Part shown: positions 9,323 through 18,685 of the stretch, one piece after another
Numbering within the stretch: position 1 is the stretch's first letter
Layout of the letters: each line of letters begins with the position of its first letter
Assembly: GCF_023712105.1 (NCBI RefSeq)
Contig: NZ_JAMLJI010000004.1
Location: 1-64,000 of the forward strand
Source of the DNA: Larsenimonas suaedae
GTDB taxonomy: Bacteria; Pseudomonadota; Gammaproteobacteria; Pseudomonadales; Halomonadaceae
DNA: 64,000 nt
Direction of reading: 5' to 3'
Notes under the pieces: generated by a model
The model's database searches: none
What the model was told of the DNA's origin: nothing
What the model saw: the letters and a program-made list of their open reading frames with translations, nothing else
Program-made: the position numbers and the translations under genes

Positions 9323-9651
9323 CACTTCACCCTGTTTGTCGAAGGCGCGTCCTCACGACCGCCTCTGTTGTTATGTTTGTTATGTCACCAAGCCAGTATG
9401 GATCCTGCATATAGGCTTGCATAACGCTTCTGATCGGCGCGGGTAATCGCCTTTAACCACATGGCACCTTGGCTCGATGCCATGATCAAGAAGCAGTGGC
9501 GCGAAGTATACGCCAAGCCGCCCGGGCACTTTAAGCATGAACTCTCAAAAGAGCTCCGCGCAATATCGGGCGGTTTATTCAAGATAACGTCACGTTGATA
9601 GCACGATGGCGTCGTTTTTTGATTAAGTGTCTGATGGCGCTCATCACGCGT
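9323..9651. other. Intergenic region, no gene recognised
   Basis: A 329-bp gap between the DUF72 gene and the transporter, both on the minus strand. It should contain the transporter promoter. Only a short minus-strand open frame (9385-9582) without a convincing start context is present. I see no RNA gene or clear hairpin terminator. Confidence 0.5.
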
Positions 9652-10521
9652 TCAAAAGAGCGACGTTTGTTTATCGGCGGGGAATTCCGGTAATTCAGGC
9701 AGCACCACGGTCTCACTCAACCTGTTCCAGAATGTGCGCGCCCAGGCCGGGGCCAGGATGTTATCGGGGGTGTGAACGAAGAAATAAGGTTTTTTCCCCT
9801 GATTTATCCACAGGTTCAGCTGAGAAATCCACGGTTCAAAAAAGTGAGTGTTCGCTTTCTCATCGAAGTGACCGATGAAGCGAACGATGGGGTGGTCGCC
9901 TGTGGAGAGCACATGCAGCGGGCGTCGAGGTTTTTCCTGTTGCGCTTTTGTCAAGCCTCGATTGGAAACATCCGTGCTTGAAAATAGCGGACGTACGTCC
10001 AGCATCACTCGATCGGCATTGAAAGTTATCAACAATCGGTTGAGTTGACGCTCGGCATCGCCCTTGTGGAAAAATTCGAGCGCCCGTACCTCGATAGCAC
10101 ACCCGATATCGTCGGGCCAGCGTGCAAGCAGTCGCTCGAGCTTTAAAAGCTCACTGGCGCCGAAATCCCGTGGCAGTTGCACCATCACCGGGCCGATGCG
10201 CGGCCCCAGAACTCTAAGTGCCTCGAGAAACGCCAGGCAGCCATCGATGTCGTTCAGGCGGCGTTCGTGCGTTAGAAGCTGAGGCAGTTTAAAGCAGAAT
10301 CGAAACGTCTCCGGGGTTTGGGCCGCCCAGTTCTCCAATGTCCGCTGAGCCGGTGTGCCGCTGTAGAATGTGGTGTTTCCTTCAACTGCACCGAATACGC
10401 TCGCGTACTCCTCGAGCGCATGCTGCATCGGGGTCGTTCGGGCCAGGAAGTGACCTTTCCACTCCTCATACGACCACATGGGAAGGCCAAGTCTTAGCGG
10501 GGCCGCTGGATAATCGGTCAT
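9652..10521 (-). CDS. DUF72 (YecE-like) family protein
   Basis: 289 residues with the TIM-barrel-like DUF72 fold. Seen are the N-terminal RLGLPMWSYEEWKGHF, EGNTTFYSGTP, FRFCFKLPQLLTHERRL, GPVMVQLPRDFG and FVHTPDNILAP motifs typical of the family. The biochemical function is unknown; structural relatives are TIM-barrel enzymes. Its start codon shares one base with the pdxY stop (TGATG), so it is translationally coupled to the vitamin B6 kinase upstream. Confidence 0.88.
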   Translation of the reverse strand: MTDYPAAPLRLGLPMWSYEEWKGHFLARTTPMQHALEEYASVFGAVEGNTTFYSGTPAQRTLENWAAQTPETFRFCFKLPQLLTHERRLNDIDGCLAFLEALRVLGPRIGPVMVQLPRDFGASELLKLERLLARWPDDIGCAIEVRALEFFHKGDAERQLNRLLITFNADRVMLDVRPLFSSTDVSNRGLTKAQQEKPRRPLHVLSTGDHPIVRFIGHFDEKANTHFFEPWISQLNLWINQGKKPYFFVHTPDNILAPAWARTFWNRLSETVVLPELPEFPADKQTSLF

Positions 10522-11381
10522 CAGCGAACGCGTCGAGGCGCGAACGGATGCGACGGCTTGACGAGTGACTCCTGCGCCGCGATCAGTTGAAGTTCGCGTT
10601 CGCCCGACGCGAACGTCGCCGAGAACACGTCATACACGGACGCCGCCGTGCGTGCCAGAGCGTCTTCCGGGGCAAGTGCGTTCATGCGATGCGCCAGATA
10701 CAGCGCACTGGTCAGATCGCCTGCCCCGTTCGGCGGGGTTTCAAAATGAAGCCGGGGCGTGGCCAGCTCCCAGCTGCCTTCGGCCGTATCGACCATCATC
10801 GCGATGTGCCCCTCGGGCAATTCGTCGATGTCGAGTGAGGTTACTACCACCTCGGCAGGCCCTCGTGCGCGCAGCGCGCGGGTCGCCTCGAGCGCATCCT
10901 GACGCGTTTCAATCGTAGTGCCGGTGAGAAAGCCCAGTTCGAACTGATTGGGTGTGGTGATGGTGGCGCGAGGGATCGCGTGTTCGCGAATCCAGTCGGG
11001 CAATCCATCTTTTACGAAAAAGCCGCGCCCGACATCGCCCATGACCGGATCGCAGCAGTAGATCGCATCAGGGTGATGACGGCGAATGCGCTCGAGTGCC
11101 GTCAGTACCACGTCACCGGTATGCTCATCGCCCAGGTACCCGCTCAAAAGCGCGGTCATGTTCGAAAGTGCCCCGAGGGTTTCCATGCCATTCAATACCT
11201 CGAGCAGGTGATCCGGTGAAAAGACCGTGCCCGAAAAATGGCCGTAACCCGTGTGGTTTGAAAACTGGACGGTATGCAGGGCCGAAACATCGAAGCCCAG
11301 GCGCTGAAGCGGAAAAACCGCAGCGCGATTGCCGACATGACCGAAGGCGACGTGGCTTTGAATGGAGAGCAGATGAGGCAT
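10521..11381 (-). CDS. pdxY: Pyridoxal kinase PdxY
   Basis: Ribokinase-superfamily kinase that phosphorylates pyridoxal to pyridoxal 5'-phosphate in the B6 salvage pathway. 286 residues, as in E. coli PdxY (287). Diagnostic segments are [14 protein letters not shown] at the N-terminus, [34 protein letters not shown] and the anion-hole/base region [16 protein letters not shown]. It overlaps the downstream DUF72 gene by one base. Confidence 0.96.
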   Translation of the reverse strand: MPHLLSIQSHVAFGHVGNRAAVFPLQRLGFDVSALHTVQFSNHTGYGHFSGTVFSPDHLLEVLNGMETLGALSNMTALLSGYLGDEHTGDVVLTALERIRRHHPDAIYCCDPVMGDVGRGFFVKDGLPDWIREHAIPRATITTPNQFELGFLTGTTIETRQDALEATRALRARGPAEVVVTSLDIDELPEGHIAMMVDTAEGSWELATPRLHFETPPNGAGDLTSALYLAHRMNALAPEDALARTAASVYDVFSATFASGERELQLIAAQESLVKPSHPFAPRRVR

Positions 11382-11443
11382 GGCGGATAAGCGACTAAGG
11401 CAGTGAGTGAGTCCTGCACTATGCCGAGGATCGCACCAAGTAT

Positions 11444-11480
11444 AAAGCCTCGACGCCGCAGAGTGCGGCGCCGAGGCTTT
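11444..11480 (-). terminator. Long hairpin after glmS
   Basis: 17-nt arms (11444-11460 and 11464-11480) with a single mismatch and a GAG loop, located 20 bp after the glmS stop codon. The T-tract on the minus strand is short (CTTTATA), so termination may be inefficient or the stem may protect the mRNA 3' end. Confidence 0.75.
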
Positions 11481-11500
11481 AAAGGCTAAGCCTGGGGGGC

Positions 11501-13339
11501 TTACTCGACCGTAACGCTCTTGGCGAGGTTACGGGGCTGGTCCACATCGGTGCCTTTCAACACGGCCACATGATAGGACAGCAGCTGCAGCGGCAGCGTA
11601 TATAGAAGCGGTGCGACGTGTTCATCGACCGCCGGCAGGCGCATCACGTGCACGTGATCGTCTTCCTTGAAGCTTACGTGCTCGTCGGCGAACACGAACA
11701 GCTCGCCACCACGGGCGCGAACTTCCTGCAGGTTCGATTTGAGCTTTTCGAGCAGCTCATCGTTCGGCGCCACCGCGATGACCGGCATATCGGCATCGAC
11801 CAGGGCCAGCGGGCCATGTTTCAGCTCGCCTGCCGGGTACGCTTCAGCGTGGATGTAGGAAATTTCCTTGAGCTTCAGCGCACCTTCAAGCGCGATCGGG
11901 AACATCGGGCCACGGCCAAGGAACAGGGCGTGATGCTTCTCGGCAAACGCCGCAGACAGCTTCTCGATCGCCCCATCCATCGCAAGGCCTTTCTCAAAAA
12001 GGCCCGGCAGGGCGCGGAGTGCCTTGACGATGTCGGCCTGAACGTCGTCATCGCCTTGTTTGACGTTTCGAAGTGCCAGCGTCAAAAGCATCATGGAGAT
12101 GAGCTGTGAAGTGAAGGCCTTGGTCGAAGCCACACCGATTTCAGGGCCGGCATGGGTCATCAGGCACAAATCGGATTCCCGCACCAGCGAGCTGCCCGGA
12201 ACGTTACAGATGGCAAGGCTTGCCAGATACCCGCCCTTGCTGGCGGCGTAGCGCAATGCGGCGAGTGTATCGGCGGTTTCACCGGATTGAGACAGGGTCA
12301 CGAACAGCGTGCCTTCGGGCACGACCACCTCGCGGTAGCGGTATTCCGAGGCCACTTCGACCTGAGTCGGGATGCCGGCCAGTTTCTCGATCCAGTAACG
12401 TGCAACGAGCCCCGCATGATAGCTGGTGCCGCAGGCGACGATCTGGATGTTTTTGACGTGAGACAGCATGTCGTCAGCGTCGGCGCCAAAGCAGCGCGGA
12501 AACACGTGGTGATCGCTGAGACGGCCTTCAAGCGTGGCGGCGATGACGCTTGCCTGCTCGTGAATCTCTTTCAGCATGAAGTGGCGATAGTTGCCTTTTG
12601 AGGCCGCGCCGTCACCGTGCTCGAACTTGGTGATTTCACGGGACACCTGCTCACCGGCGTGATCGAAGACCTGAATATTGCCCTGATGACGCAGGCGAAC
12701 CACATCGCCTTCCTGCAGATAGATGAAGCGGTCGGTGACTTGCAGCAGTGCCAGCGGGTCGGAGGCCAGGAAAGCTTCCTCGATACCGACGCCCACGACC
12801 AGCGGGCTGCCCTTGCGAGCGCCGATCAGGGTGTCGGGCTGGTCGGCGTGAATGACGCCGAGCGCATAGGCGCCATCAAGGCCACTGACAATGTTTTGAA
12901 CTGCTTCGAGCAGATCGCCGGTTTTATCGAACTCACGGGCCAGCAGGTGGGCGATAACTTCGGTGTCGGTCTCTGACGTGAAAACGTAGCCTTCGCCTTC
13001 GAGCGATTCCTTGATGGCTTCGAAGTTTTCGATAATGCCATTGTGCACTACGGCCAGCTTGTCACCGGACTGATGCGGATGCGCGTTGTGCTCGGACGGC
13101 CGGCCGTGGGTGGCCCAACGGGTATGCGCGATGCCGGCGTGACCGGACAGGGCGCTTTCCAGAAGCTTGTCTTCGAGCGCGGCAACCTTGCCCATCGCAC
13201 GGGTGCGATTCAGCGTGGCCTGATCGTCGAGAATCGCCATACCGGCGGAATCATAGCCCCGATATTCCAGTCGCTTGAGGCCTTCCAGCAGGATGTTTTG
13301 AACCTGGCGTTGAGCCATGGCGCCAACGATGCCACACAT
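11501..13339 (-). CDS. glmS: Glutamine-fructose-6-phosphate aminotransferase (isomerizing)
   Basis: First enzyme of hexosamine synthesis: fructose-6-phosphate plus glutamine gives glucosamine-6-phosphate. 612 residues (E. coli 609). The N-terminal class II glutamine amidotransferase domain begins MCGIVGA, with Cys2 as nucleophile after Met removal, and has AHTRWATHG and HNGIIENF. Two SIS isomerase domains follow (CGTSYHAGLVARYW, TLSQSGETADT), and the end is DQPRNLAKSVTVE, the conserved C-terminal tail. It lies 36 bp downstream of a DeoR-type regulator. No glmS ribozyme is expected in this lineage and none was seen. Confidence 0.98.
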   Translation of the reverse strand: MCGIVGAMAQRQVQNILLEGLKRLEYRGYDSAGMAILDDQATLNRTRAMGKVAALEDKLLESALSGHAGIAHTRWATHGRPSEHNAHPHQSGDKLAVVHNGIIENFEAIKESLEGEGYVFTSETDTEVIAHLLAREFDKTGDLLEAVQNIVSGLDGAYALGVIHADQPDTLIGARKGSPLVVGVGIEEAFLASDPLALLQVTDRFIYLQEGDVVRLRHQGNIQVFDHAGEQVSREITKFEHGDGAASKGNYRHFMLKEIHEQASVIAATLEGRLSDHHVFPRCFGADADDMLSHVKNIQIVACGTSYHAGLVARYWIEKLAGIPTQVEVASEYRYREVVVPEGTLFVTLSQSGETADTLAALRYAASKGGYLASLAICNVPGSSLVRESDLCLMTHAGPEIGVASTKAFTSQLISMMLLTLALRNVKQGDDDVQADIVKALRALPGLFEKGLAMDGAIEKLSAAFAEKHHALFLGRGPMFPIALEGALKLKEISYIHAEAYPAGELKHGPLALVDADMPVIAVAPNDELLEKLKSNLQEVRARGGELFVFADEHVSFKEDDHVHVMRLPAVDEHVAPLLYTLPLQLLSYHVAVLKGTDVDQPRNLAKSVTVE

Positions 13340-13375
13340 AAGTACACTCCTTGTTCTTGATGGACACGATGCGGT

Positions 13376-14155
13376 TCAGTGCGTGGTGGACGCACGAATG
13401 ACTCGAACACCGTGTGTTGCAATGGATTCTAGATGGCCGTCACTGAGACCGTCATCGGTGATGAAGACATCAATGCAGGACCAGGGCAGTTCGAGATTGT
13501 GCATGCGCCGACCGACCTTGTCGGATTCCGCCATCACCACCACCTCGCGTGCGGTTTCCGCCATGACCTGAGATAACCCCAGCAGCTCGTTGAACGTGGT
13601 AGTACCCCGTTCGACATCGATGCCGTCTGCCCCGATAAAGAGCTGATCGAAATCGTAGGCCTTGAGCACGCCTTCGGCGACCTGACCCTGAAACGATTCC
13701 GAGTGCGGATCCCAGGTACCGCCGGTCATCAGGAGCGTCGGTTCGCGCTCGAGCCCGCGAAGCTGGTGGGCGATCGAGAGTGAGTTCGTCATGACGACCA
13801 GACCCATCAGGGGTTCGAGCAGCGGAATCAGTGCCGCTGTCGTACTCCCACTGTCGATGATCAGGCGGTTATGATCCTTGATGGTTGCCGCTGCGGCACG
13901 CGCAATGGCCTGCTTCTGCTTTGAAAGTCGAGGCGGCTGTTCGGCCAGTTCAGACGGCAGGGGAATCGCGCCACCGTAGCGTCTGAGCAGCAGGCCGTTT
14001 TTCTCGAGCGCCGCCAGATCCTTGCGGATAGTGACCTCTGAGGTATGAAAACGGCGCGCGAGTTCATCGACGCTCGCTTCTTGCTGGGCGTTGACGAACT
14101 CCACGATACTGCGTCGGCGTTGCGGGGTGTTTCGCTTGGCTAGCACTTCCGTCAC
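13376..14155 (-). CDS. glmR: DeoR/GlpR-family transcriptional regulator upstream of glmS
   Basis: 259 residues. The N-terminal DeoR helix-turn-helix (about residues 12-65: RRSIVEFVNAQ, DELARRFHTSEVTIRKDL) is followed by the DeoRC sugar-phosphate sensor with the signature IDSGSTTAALIPLL. Position directly before glmS matches the DeoR-type gene called glmR in Pseudomonas, which affects amino-sugar metabolism; the symbol is assigned by synteny. It probably shares a transcript with glmS (36 bp gap). Confidence 0.82.
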   Translation of the reverse strand: MTEVLAKRNTPQRRRSIVEFVNAQQEASVDELARRFHTSEVTIRKDLAALEKNGLLLRRYGGAIPLPSELAEQPPRLSKQKQAIARAAAATIKDHNRLIIDSGSTTAALIPLLEPLMGLVVMTNSLSIAHQLRGLEREPTLLMTGGTWDPHSESFQGQVAEGVLKAYDFDQLFIGADGIDVERGTTTFNELLGLSQVMAETAREVVVMAESDKVGRRMHNLELPWSCIDVFITDDGLSDGHLESIATHGVRVIRASTTH

Positions 14156-14288
14156 GATGACTGCCTTGTTTTGAGATGAAAGTAATAATGATTACTTCGA
14201 AAGAAAAATTCAACGCTCGATTTTGTAAATGCGACAATAGGCACAAAAGCCTGGTCGTATCAGATCCCGATAAAAGGAAGGCAACGCT

Positions 14289-15041
14289 ATGCTTGAATCG
14301 GTAGGCATGTTGGAAAAAGGGCTTCGGATGGTGCTGAAGCCCGGATGTCGGCGCTACGTTGTGGTGCCGCTGCTGCTTAATCTGGTGGTGTACAGCCTGC
14401 TGCTTGGCTGGCTCTTTACCCAGTTCGGCGGTTGGATGGACTACTGGATGGCGCAGGTGCCGGCGTGGCTTTCATGGCTTGAGTGGTTGATCTGGCCGCT
14501 GGTGGTGGTCTCGCTGCTGATCGTCGCGTTCTATACCTTCAACCTGTTTGCCACGTTGATCGCGGCGCCCTTTTACGGCTTTCTTGCCGAGCGTCTGGAT
14601 GAAGAACTGACGGGGCGCCCGATCAATGACCCCCGAAGCCTCACGCGCCAGGCCCTCGATAGCCTTGGGCGAGAACTCAAGAAGCTTGGGTACTTCCTGC
14701 CTCGCGTGGCTGTCCTGGTCGTGATTGGGTTCATCCCCGTCATCAACGTGGCAGCCCCCTTTCTATGGGCACTGTTTTCGGCCTGGAGCATGGCGATTCA
14801 ATATCTGGATTATCCGATGGACCTTCATCGCGTCAGCTTTACCGACATGCGCGGTCGCCTTCGGACGAAATGGTGGCAATCCCTGACGTTCGGTGGCGTC
14901 GTCACACTTGGGCTCATGATTCCGTTGGTGAATCTTTTGATGATGCCGGCGGCGGTCGCCGCCGCGGTCATGATGTGGAACCGTCATTACTGCGCGCTGC
15001 TTCCTCACGATGCCAAGCCGGTACAAAAGAGCGCGCGATGA
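14289..15041 (+). CDS. cysZ: Sulfate transporter CysZ
   Basis: 250 residues of the CysZ/EI24 family, which forms a sulfate channel feeding cysteine synthesis. Hydrophobic segments at about residues 28-50, 65-95, 138-170 and 205-230 alternate with amphipathic stretches. The family blocks VVPLLLNLVVYSLLLG, APFYGFLAERLDEEL and LDYPMDLHRVSF are present. Two in-frame ATGs (codons 1 and 7) exist; the first has AAGGAAGGC before it. It is divergent from glmR and the gap (14156-14288) is AT-rich, suitable for both promoters. Confidence 0.92.
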   Translation: MLESVGMLEKGLRMVLKPGCRRYVVVPLLLNLVVYSLLLGWLFTQFGGWMDYWMAQVPAWLSWLEWLIWPLVVVSLLIVAFYTFNLFATLIAAPFYGFLAERLDEELTGRPINDPRSLTRQALDSLGRELKKLGYFLPRVAVLVVIGFIPVINVAAPFLWALFSAWSMAIQYLDYPMDLHRVSFTDMRGRLRTKWWQSLTFGGVVTLGLMIPLVNLLMMPAAVAAAVMMWNRHYCALLPHDAKPVQKSAR

Positions 15042-15105
15042 TCAGGCTTTGATTAGGGGTTATCGCCGCACCCCGGCCCCCCTGTTCAAGGCGATACTGG
15101 AATGA

Positions 15106-16101
15106 TTACCGGGGCGGCGCAGCGGCGGTGCTGCGCCGAATTACCAGCCGATGGGGAAGCGTTTGATGAGGCGTTACGTTTCTCTTGCCTTCGATGACCT
15201 CAATCAGCCGGGCAACGGCTTCCTGGCCGAACCGTTCGGCCGGCTGCGAGATGGTGGTAAGCGGCGGGTCGATGAATGAGGCAAACTCGATGTCATCGAA
15301 TCCCGCGACCGAGATGTCCCCCGGCACGCGAAGCCCGGCTTCCTTGAAACATTGAACGGCGCCAATCGCCATTTCATCGCTTTCGCAGACGACCGCTGTT
15401 GGGCGGTTCGCATGATCGACCAGGTGCCTGGCGGCCTCGAATCCGGAGCGCGGGGTGAAGTTGCCTGGCAGAAACAGGCCGGGGTCGGCCTCGAGTCCTG
15501 CGGCCTCGAGCGCCTCTTGATAGCCTGCATTTCGTTCTCGAGTCAGAGGGCTCTGGCCGGGGCCCTGGATCATCGCGATGCGGCGATGGCCCAGCTCGAT
15601 AAGATGCCGTGTCAGCTCGTAGGTGGCGCCACGGTTATCGATGCCAACGGTTGGGCACGGGGCGTTATCCAAAAGCTCACAGGCGTTGACCATGGGTGGG
15701 GTGGGGTCGTCGTCTGAAAACGGATTGAACGCCCGTAGCTGGATTATCCCATCCGCCTGTCGCGACGACACAAGCCTTGCATAGTCGCGTTCAACCTCAT
15801 CCTGCCCTTGGGTATTGCACAGCAGGACGCTGTATCCGGCCTTTCGCGCCGTTTCCTGAATGCCGCTGATGACGCGGGCATAGAATGTATTGGCAATCGT
15901 TGGCACCAGCACGACCAGGTTATGGGTGCGCTGTGAGCGAAACTTGACGGCCATCTGATTGGGTCTGTACCCCGCGCGTTCGACCGCATCCAGCACCTTG
16001 GCACGCGTTTTGGGTGAGACCATCTCGGGTGTAGCCAGACTCCGTGACACCGTCGCGACCGAGACCCCGGCAAGCTCGGCTACCTTGCGAATATTAGACA
16101 T
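15106..16101 (-). CDS. LacI-family transcriptional regulator of the adjacent sugar operon
   Basis: 331 residues. The N-terminal LacI helix-turn-helix (IRKVAELAGVSVATVSRSL, residues 4-22) and hinge are followed by a periplasmic-binding-protein-like effector domain (about 62-325, with GIDNRGATYELTRHL and VAGFDDIEFASFIDPPLTT). It is divergent from an oxidoreductase/isomerase/permease operon, and a perfect palindrome of LacI-family type (16271-16284) lies in the gap. The inducer is unknown, probably a sugar or an oxidised sugar handled by the operon. Confidence 0.93.
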   Translation of the reverse strand: MSNIRKVAELAGVSVATVSRSLATPEMVSPKTRAKVLDAVERAGYRPNQMAVKFRSQRTHNLVVLVPTIANTFYARVISGIQETARKAGYSVLLCNTQGQDEVERDYARLVSSRQADGIIQLRAFNPFSDDDPTPPMVNACELLDNAPCPTVGIDNRGATYELTRHLIELGHRRIAMIQGPGQSPLTRERNAGYQEALEAAGLEADPGLFLPGNFTPRSGFEAARHLVDHANRPTAVVCESDEMAIGAVQCFKEAGLRVPGDISVAGFDDIEFASFIDPPLTTISQPAERFGQEAVARLIEVIEGKRNVTPHQTLPHRLVIRRSTAAAPPR

Positions 16102-16231
16102 GAAAGCCGCCTGCGTTCACTGCATTTCCCCACGTGCGAGCCATTGATTTCCGTTCAGGACAAGCTTAACGGATTTCAGGGTAAGGCTCATAGATTCCAC
16201 GCCAACGCCTGAAGCGTCAACTTTGGTCTGA

Positions 16232-16261
16232 TTGACCAGTTTACTGCTGAAAACCTACATT
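16232..16261 (+). promoter_or_regulatory. Predicted sigma-70 promoter of the sugar operon
   Basis: TTGACC (16232-16237) and TACATT (16256-16261) with an 18-bp spacer. The predicted start, near 16268, falls just before the palindromic operator. Confidence 0.55.
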
Positions 16262-16270
16262 CTATCGCGC

Positions 16271-16284
16271 TGTAACCGGTTACA
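16271..16284 (+). promoter_or_regulatory. LacI-family operator
   Basis: TGTAACCGGTTACA is a perfect 14-bp palindrome with the central CG step typical of LacI/GalR-family operators. It overlaps or directly follows the predicted transcription start, so binding would block initiation or early elongation. Confidence 0.8.
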
Positions 16285-16348
16285 ATTTTATTTTAAGGGG
16301 CCAGCTCAAACCCTCACGCCCCGATTGAACTCAACGGAGAACAACGAT

Positions 16349-17554
16349 ATGGCGCAACCCTTGATGCCTGTTCGCATGGGAATGATTGGTGGCGGTGACG
16401 GCGCTTTTATCGGCAAGGTGCATCGACTGGCCGCGGCGCTAGATGGGCACATTGAGCTGGTCAGTGGCAGTTTCAGCCGAACCGATGACAACAATCGCCG
16501 TACCGGCGCCTTGTGTGGGCTTTCTCCTGAGCGCGTACACACCGATTGGCGTGCGCTTCTGGAGGCCGAGCGCCAGCTTCCGGAAGATCAGCGTATGCAG
16601 ATGGTCGCGATCGTGACCCCGAATCATCTGCATGTGCCCATGGCGGTTGCCGCGCTCGAAGCCGGGTTTCATGTGATGTCGGAAAAACCGGCGGGGCTAT
16701 CACTTGAGCAGACCCAGGCCTTGCCACAAGCCCTTGCCGACAGTGGGCGTCTGTATGGCCTGTCGCACACCTATCTGGGCTATCCACTGGTGTGGCAGGC
16801 CAGGGATATGGTTGCGCGCAATGAACTCGGGGCGCTTCGAAAGATTCATGTCGAGTACCCGCAGGGGTGGCTTGCCGATCAGCCCGAGGCGCAGGGCAAC
16901 AAGCAGGCCGCCTGGCGTACTGATCCTGCATTTTCCGGCGCGAGCGGATGCATGGCAGACATTGGTACTCATGCGTTCGGGCTGGCCGAGTTTGTCTCTG
17001 GGCATCGCATCGATGCCCTGTGCGCCGCGCTCGGCATTCACGCCGAGGGGCGCCAACTCGATGACGACGGCGATGTGCTGTTCAAAACCGCAGAAGGGGC
17101 CAGCGGGACATTGACCGTGAGCCAGGTCTGTACCGGTGAAGAGAATGGCCTGCGTCTGAGAATCCACGGCGAGACCGGCAGTCTCGAGTGGTGTCAGATG
17201 GCGCCCAATAGTTTGATTCATCGCCGTGCACAGGCGCCGATGCAGATTTTTAGAGGCGGCATCGACCAACCCGGTCTATGCGATGAGGCTCGGCGTCGCT
17301 TTCGTCTACCAGGCGGGCATCCGGAAGGGTATCTGGAGGCCTTGGCCAACCTCTACAGCGATTTCGCACACGCCATTCGTGCTCAAAACGCACACGACGC
17401 CGAGGGCGTGCCAACGCTTGCATCCGGCCTTCGCGGCATGGCGTTCATCGAGGCCGTCACCGCCAGTCATCGAAGCAGTGAAAAATGGACATCGGTAACC
17501 GATACAGACGCGTACCTCGAGGCTCAGCGTCGCCAAGCGACCCAAGGAGAATAA
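16349..17554 (+). CDS. Gfo/Idh/MocA-family oxidoreductase
   Basis: 401 residues from the ATG at 16349, which has GGAGA at 16336-16340. The N-terminal Rossmann fold starts MGMIGGGDGAFIGKVH. The SEKPAGLS segment holds the lysine of the family's EKP motif, and DIGTHAF provides the catalytic-region histidine. These enzymes oxidise or reduce sugars and cyclitols with NAD(P). It is first in the LacI-controlled operon, 4 bp before a TIM-barrel isomerase gene. The combination with an isomerase and a nucleoside-type permease suggests catabolism of a sugar or keto-sugar; the substrate is unknown. Confidence 0.9.
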   Translation: MAQPLMPVRMGMIGGGDGAFIGKVHRLAAALDGHIELVSGSFSRTDDNNRRTGALCGLSPERVHTDWRALLEAERQLPEDQRMQMVAIVTPNHLHVPMAVAALEAGFHVMSEKPAGLSLEQTQALPQALADSGRLYGLSHTYLGYPLVWQARDMVARNELGALRKIHVEYPQGWLADQPEAQGNKQAAWRTDPAFSGASGCMADIGTHAFGLAEFVSGHRIDALCAALGIHAEGRQLDDDGDVLFKTAEGASGTLTVSQVCTGEENGLRLRIHGETGSLEWCQMAPNSLIHRRAQAPMQIFRGGIDQPGLCDEARRRFRLPGGHPEGYLEALANLYSDFAHAIRAQNAHDAEGVPTLASGLRGMAFIEAVTASHRSSEKWTSVTDTDAYLEAQRRQATQGE

Positions 17555-17558
17555 CGTC

Positions 17559-18638
17559 ATGACACAGGAAACATCTCGAGGCATACGCGGGCCGGGCCTC
17601 TTTCTGGCGCAGTTTCTGGATGAGGCTGCCCCGTTTGATCGGTTGGACACCCTGGCCGGGTGGGCGGCAGAGAAAGGGTACTGCGGTGTTCAGCTTCCAA
17701 GCGGAGATGCGCGCTGTATGGATCTGACACTTGCCGCCGAAAGCCAAACGTACTGCGATGAGCTCAAGGGCACCTGTGAGGCTGCGGGCGTCGAGATCAC
17801 CGAGCTGTCGGCTCACATACAGGGTCAGCTGGTCGCGGTTCATCCGGCCTGCAATGAGCTGTTCGATACCTTTGCCCCCAAGGCGCTTCAGGGGGACCCC
17901 AAGGCACGGACCGAATGGGCGGTCGAACAGATGCACCTGGTCGCACGTGCAAGCGAGCGGCTGGGACTGACTTCGGCGGCGGCGTTTTCCGGCGCGCTGC
18001 TCTGGCCCTTTCTTTACCCGTGGCCGCAGCGACCGCCCGGGCTGGTGGACGAGGGGTTTGCCGAACTGACAAAACGATGGCGGCCGATCCTGGACCGCTT
18101 CGATGAGGCCGGCGTGGATCTTTGTTTCGAGCTGCACCCCGGTGAAGATCTGCACGATGGCGCAACGTTCGAGCGGTTTCTGGACGGCGTCGATCACCAC
18201 CCTCGGGCCAAGATCCTGTACGACCCGAGCCATCTGTTGCTTCAGCAACTCGACTACCTCGGGTTTATCGACCGCTATCACGACCGCATCGGCATGTTTC
18301 ACGTCAAGGACGCGGAATTCCGGCCTGATGCTCGAAGCGGCGTCTACGGCGGGTATCAGGACTGGATCGACCGTCCGGGCCGCTTTCGCTCGCTCGGTGA
18401 CGGTCAGATCGATTTCAAGACCATCTTCAGCAAGCTGACCCAGTACGGCTACGACGGCTGGGCGGTGCTCGAGTGGGAATGCTGTCTGAAAGAGGCCACG
18501 CAAGGGGCGGTCGAAGGCGCGGACTTCATCAAATCCCACCTGATTCAGCGCGCCGAGAAGGCGTTCGATGATTTCGCAGGCGGAGAAAGCAGTCCTGCGC
18601 GTAACCGGCTGCTGCTCGGGCTGGACGCTGCCAACTGA
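17559..18638 (+). CDS. Sugar phosphate isomerase/epimerase family TIM-barrel protein
   Basis: 359 residues of the xylose isomerase-like/AP endonuclease 2 fold. Likely metal ligands sit in FELHPGED, LYDPSHL, FHVKDAEF and VLEWE, in the order expected for the barrel. Members isomerise or epimerise sugars, or act on 3-keto-glycosides. It lies tightly between the oxidoreductase and the permease in one operon, so it probably acts on the same substrate. Confidence 0.9.
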   Translation: MTQETSRGIRGPGLFLAQFLDEAAPFDRLDTLAGWAAEKGYCGVQLPSGDARCMDLTLAAESQTYCDELKGTCEAAGVEITELSAHIQGQLVAVHPACNELFDTFAPKALQGDPKARTEWAVEQMHLVARASERLGLTSAAAFSGALLWPFLYPWPQRPPGLVDEGFAELTKRWRPILDRFDEAGVDLCFELHPGEDLHDGATFERFLDGVDHHPRAKILYDPSHLLLQQLDYLGFIDRYHDRIGMFHVKDAEFRPDARSGVYGGYQDWIDRPGRFRSLGDGQIDFKTIFSKLTQYGYDGWAVLEWECCLKEATQGAVEGADFIKSHLIQRAEKAFDDFAGGESSPARNRLLLGLDAAN

Positions 18639-18685
18639 TCTGGGCGTTCGCCCCTTGACCAACACTACAACAGCGAGGCCACGGC

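Noticed and set aside
9385-9582. 65-codon minus-strand open frame in the gap after the DUF72 gene
   Set aside because: No ribosome-binding site, no recognisable features, and composition like non-coding DNA.
13340-13375. glmS ribozyme upstream of glmS
   Set aside because: The gap is only 36 bp and lies behind a DeoR regulator; the ribozyme is a feature of Gram-positive bacteria.
15065-15119. Inverted repeat between cysZ and the LacI gene
   Set aside because: Arms are interrupted and about 30 bp apart with no T-run; too weak to call a terminator.
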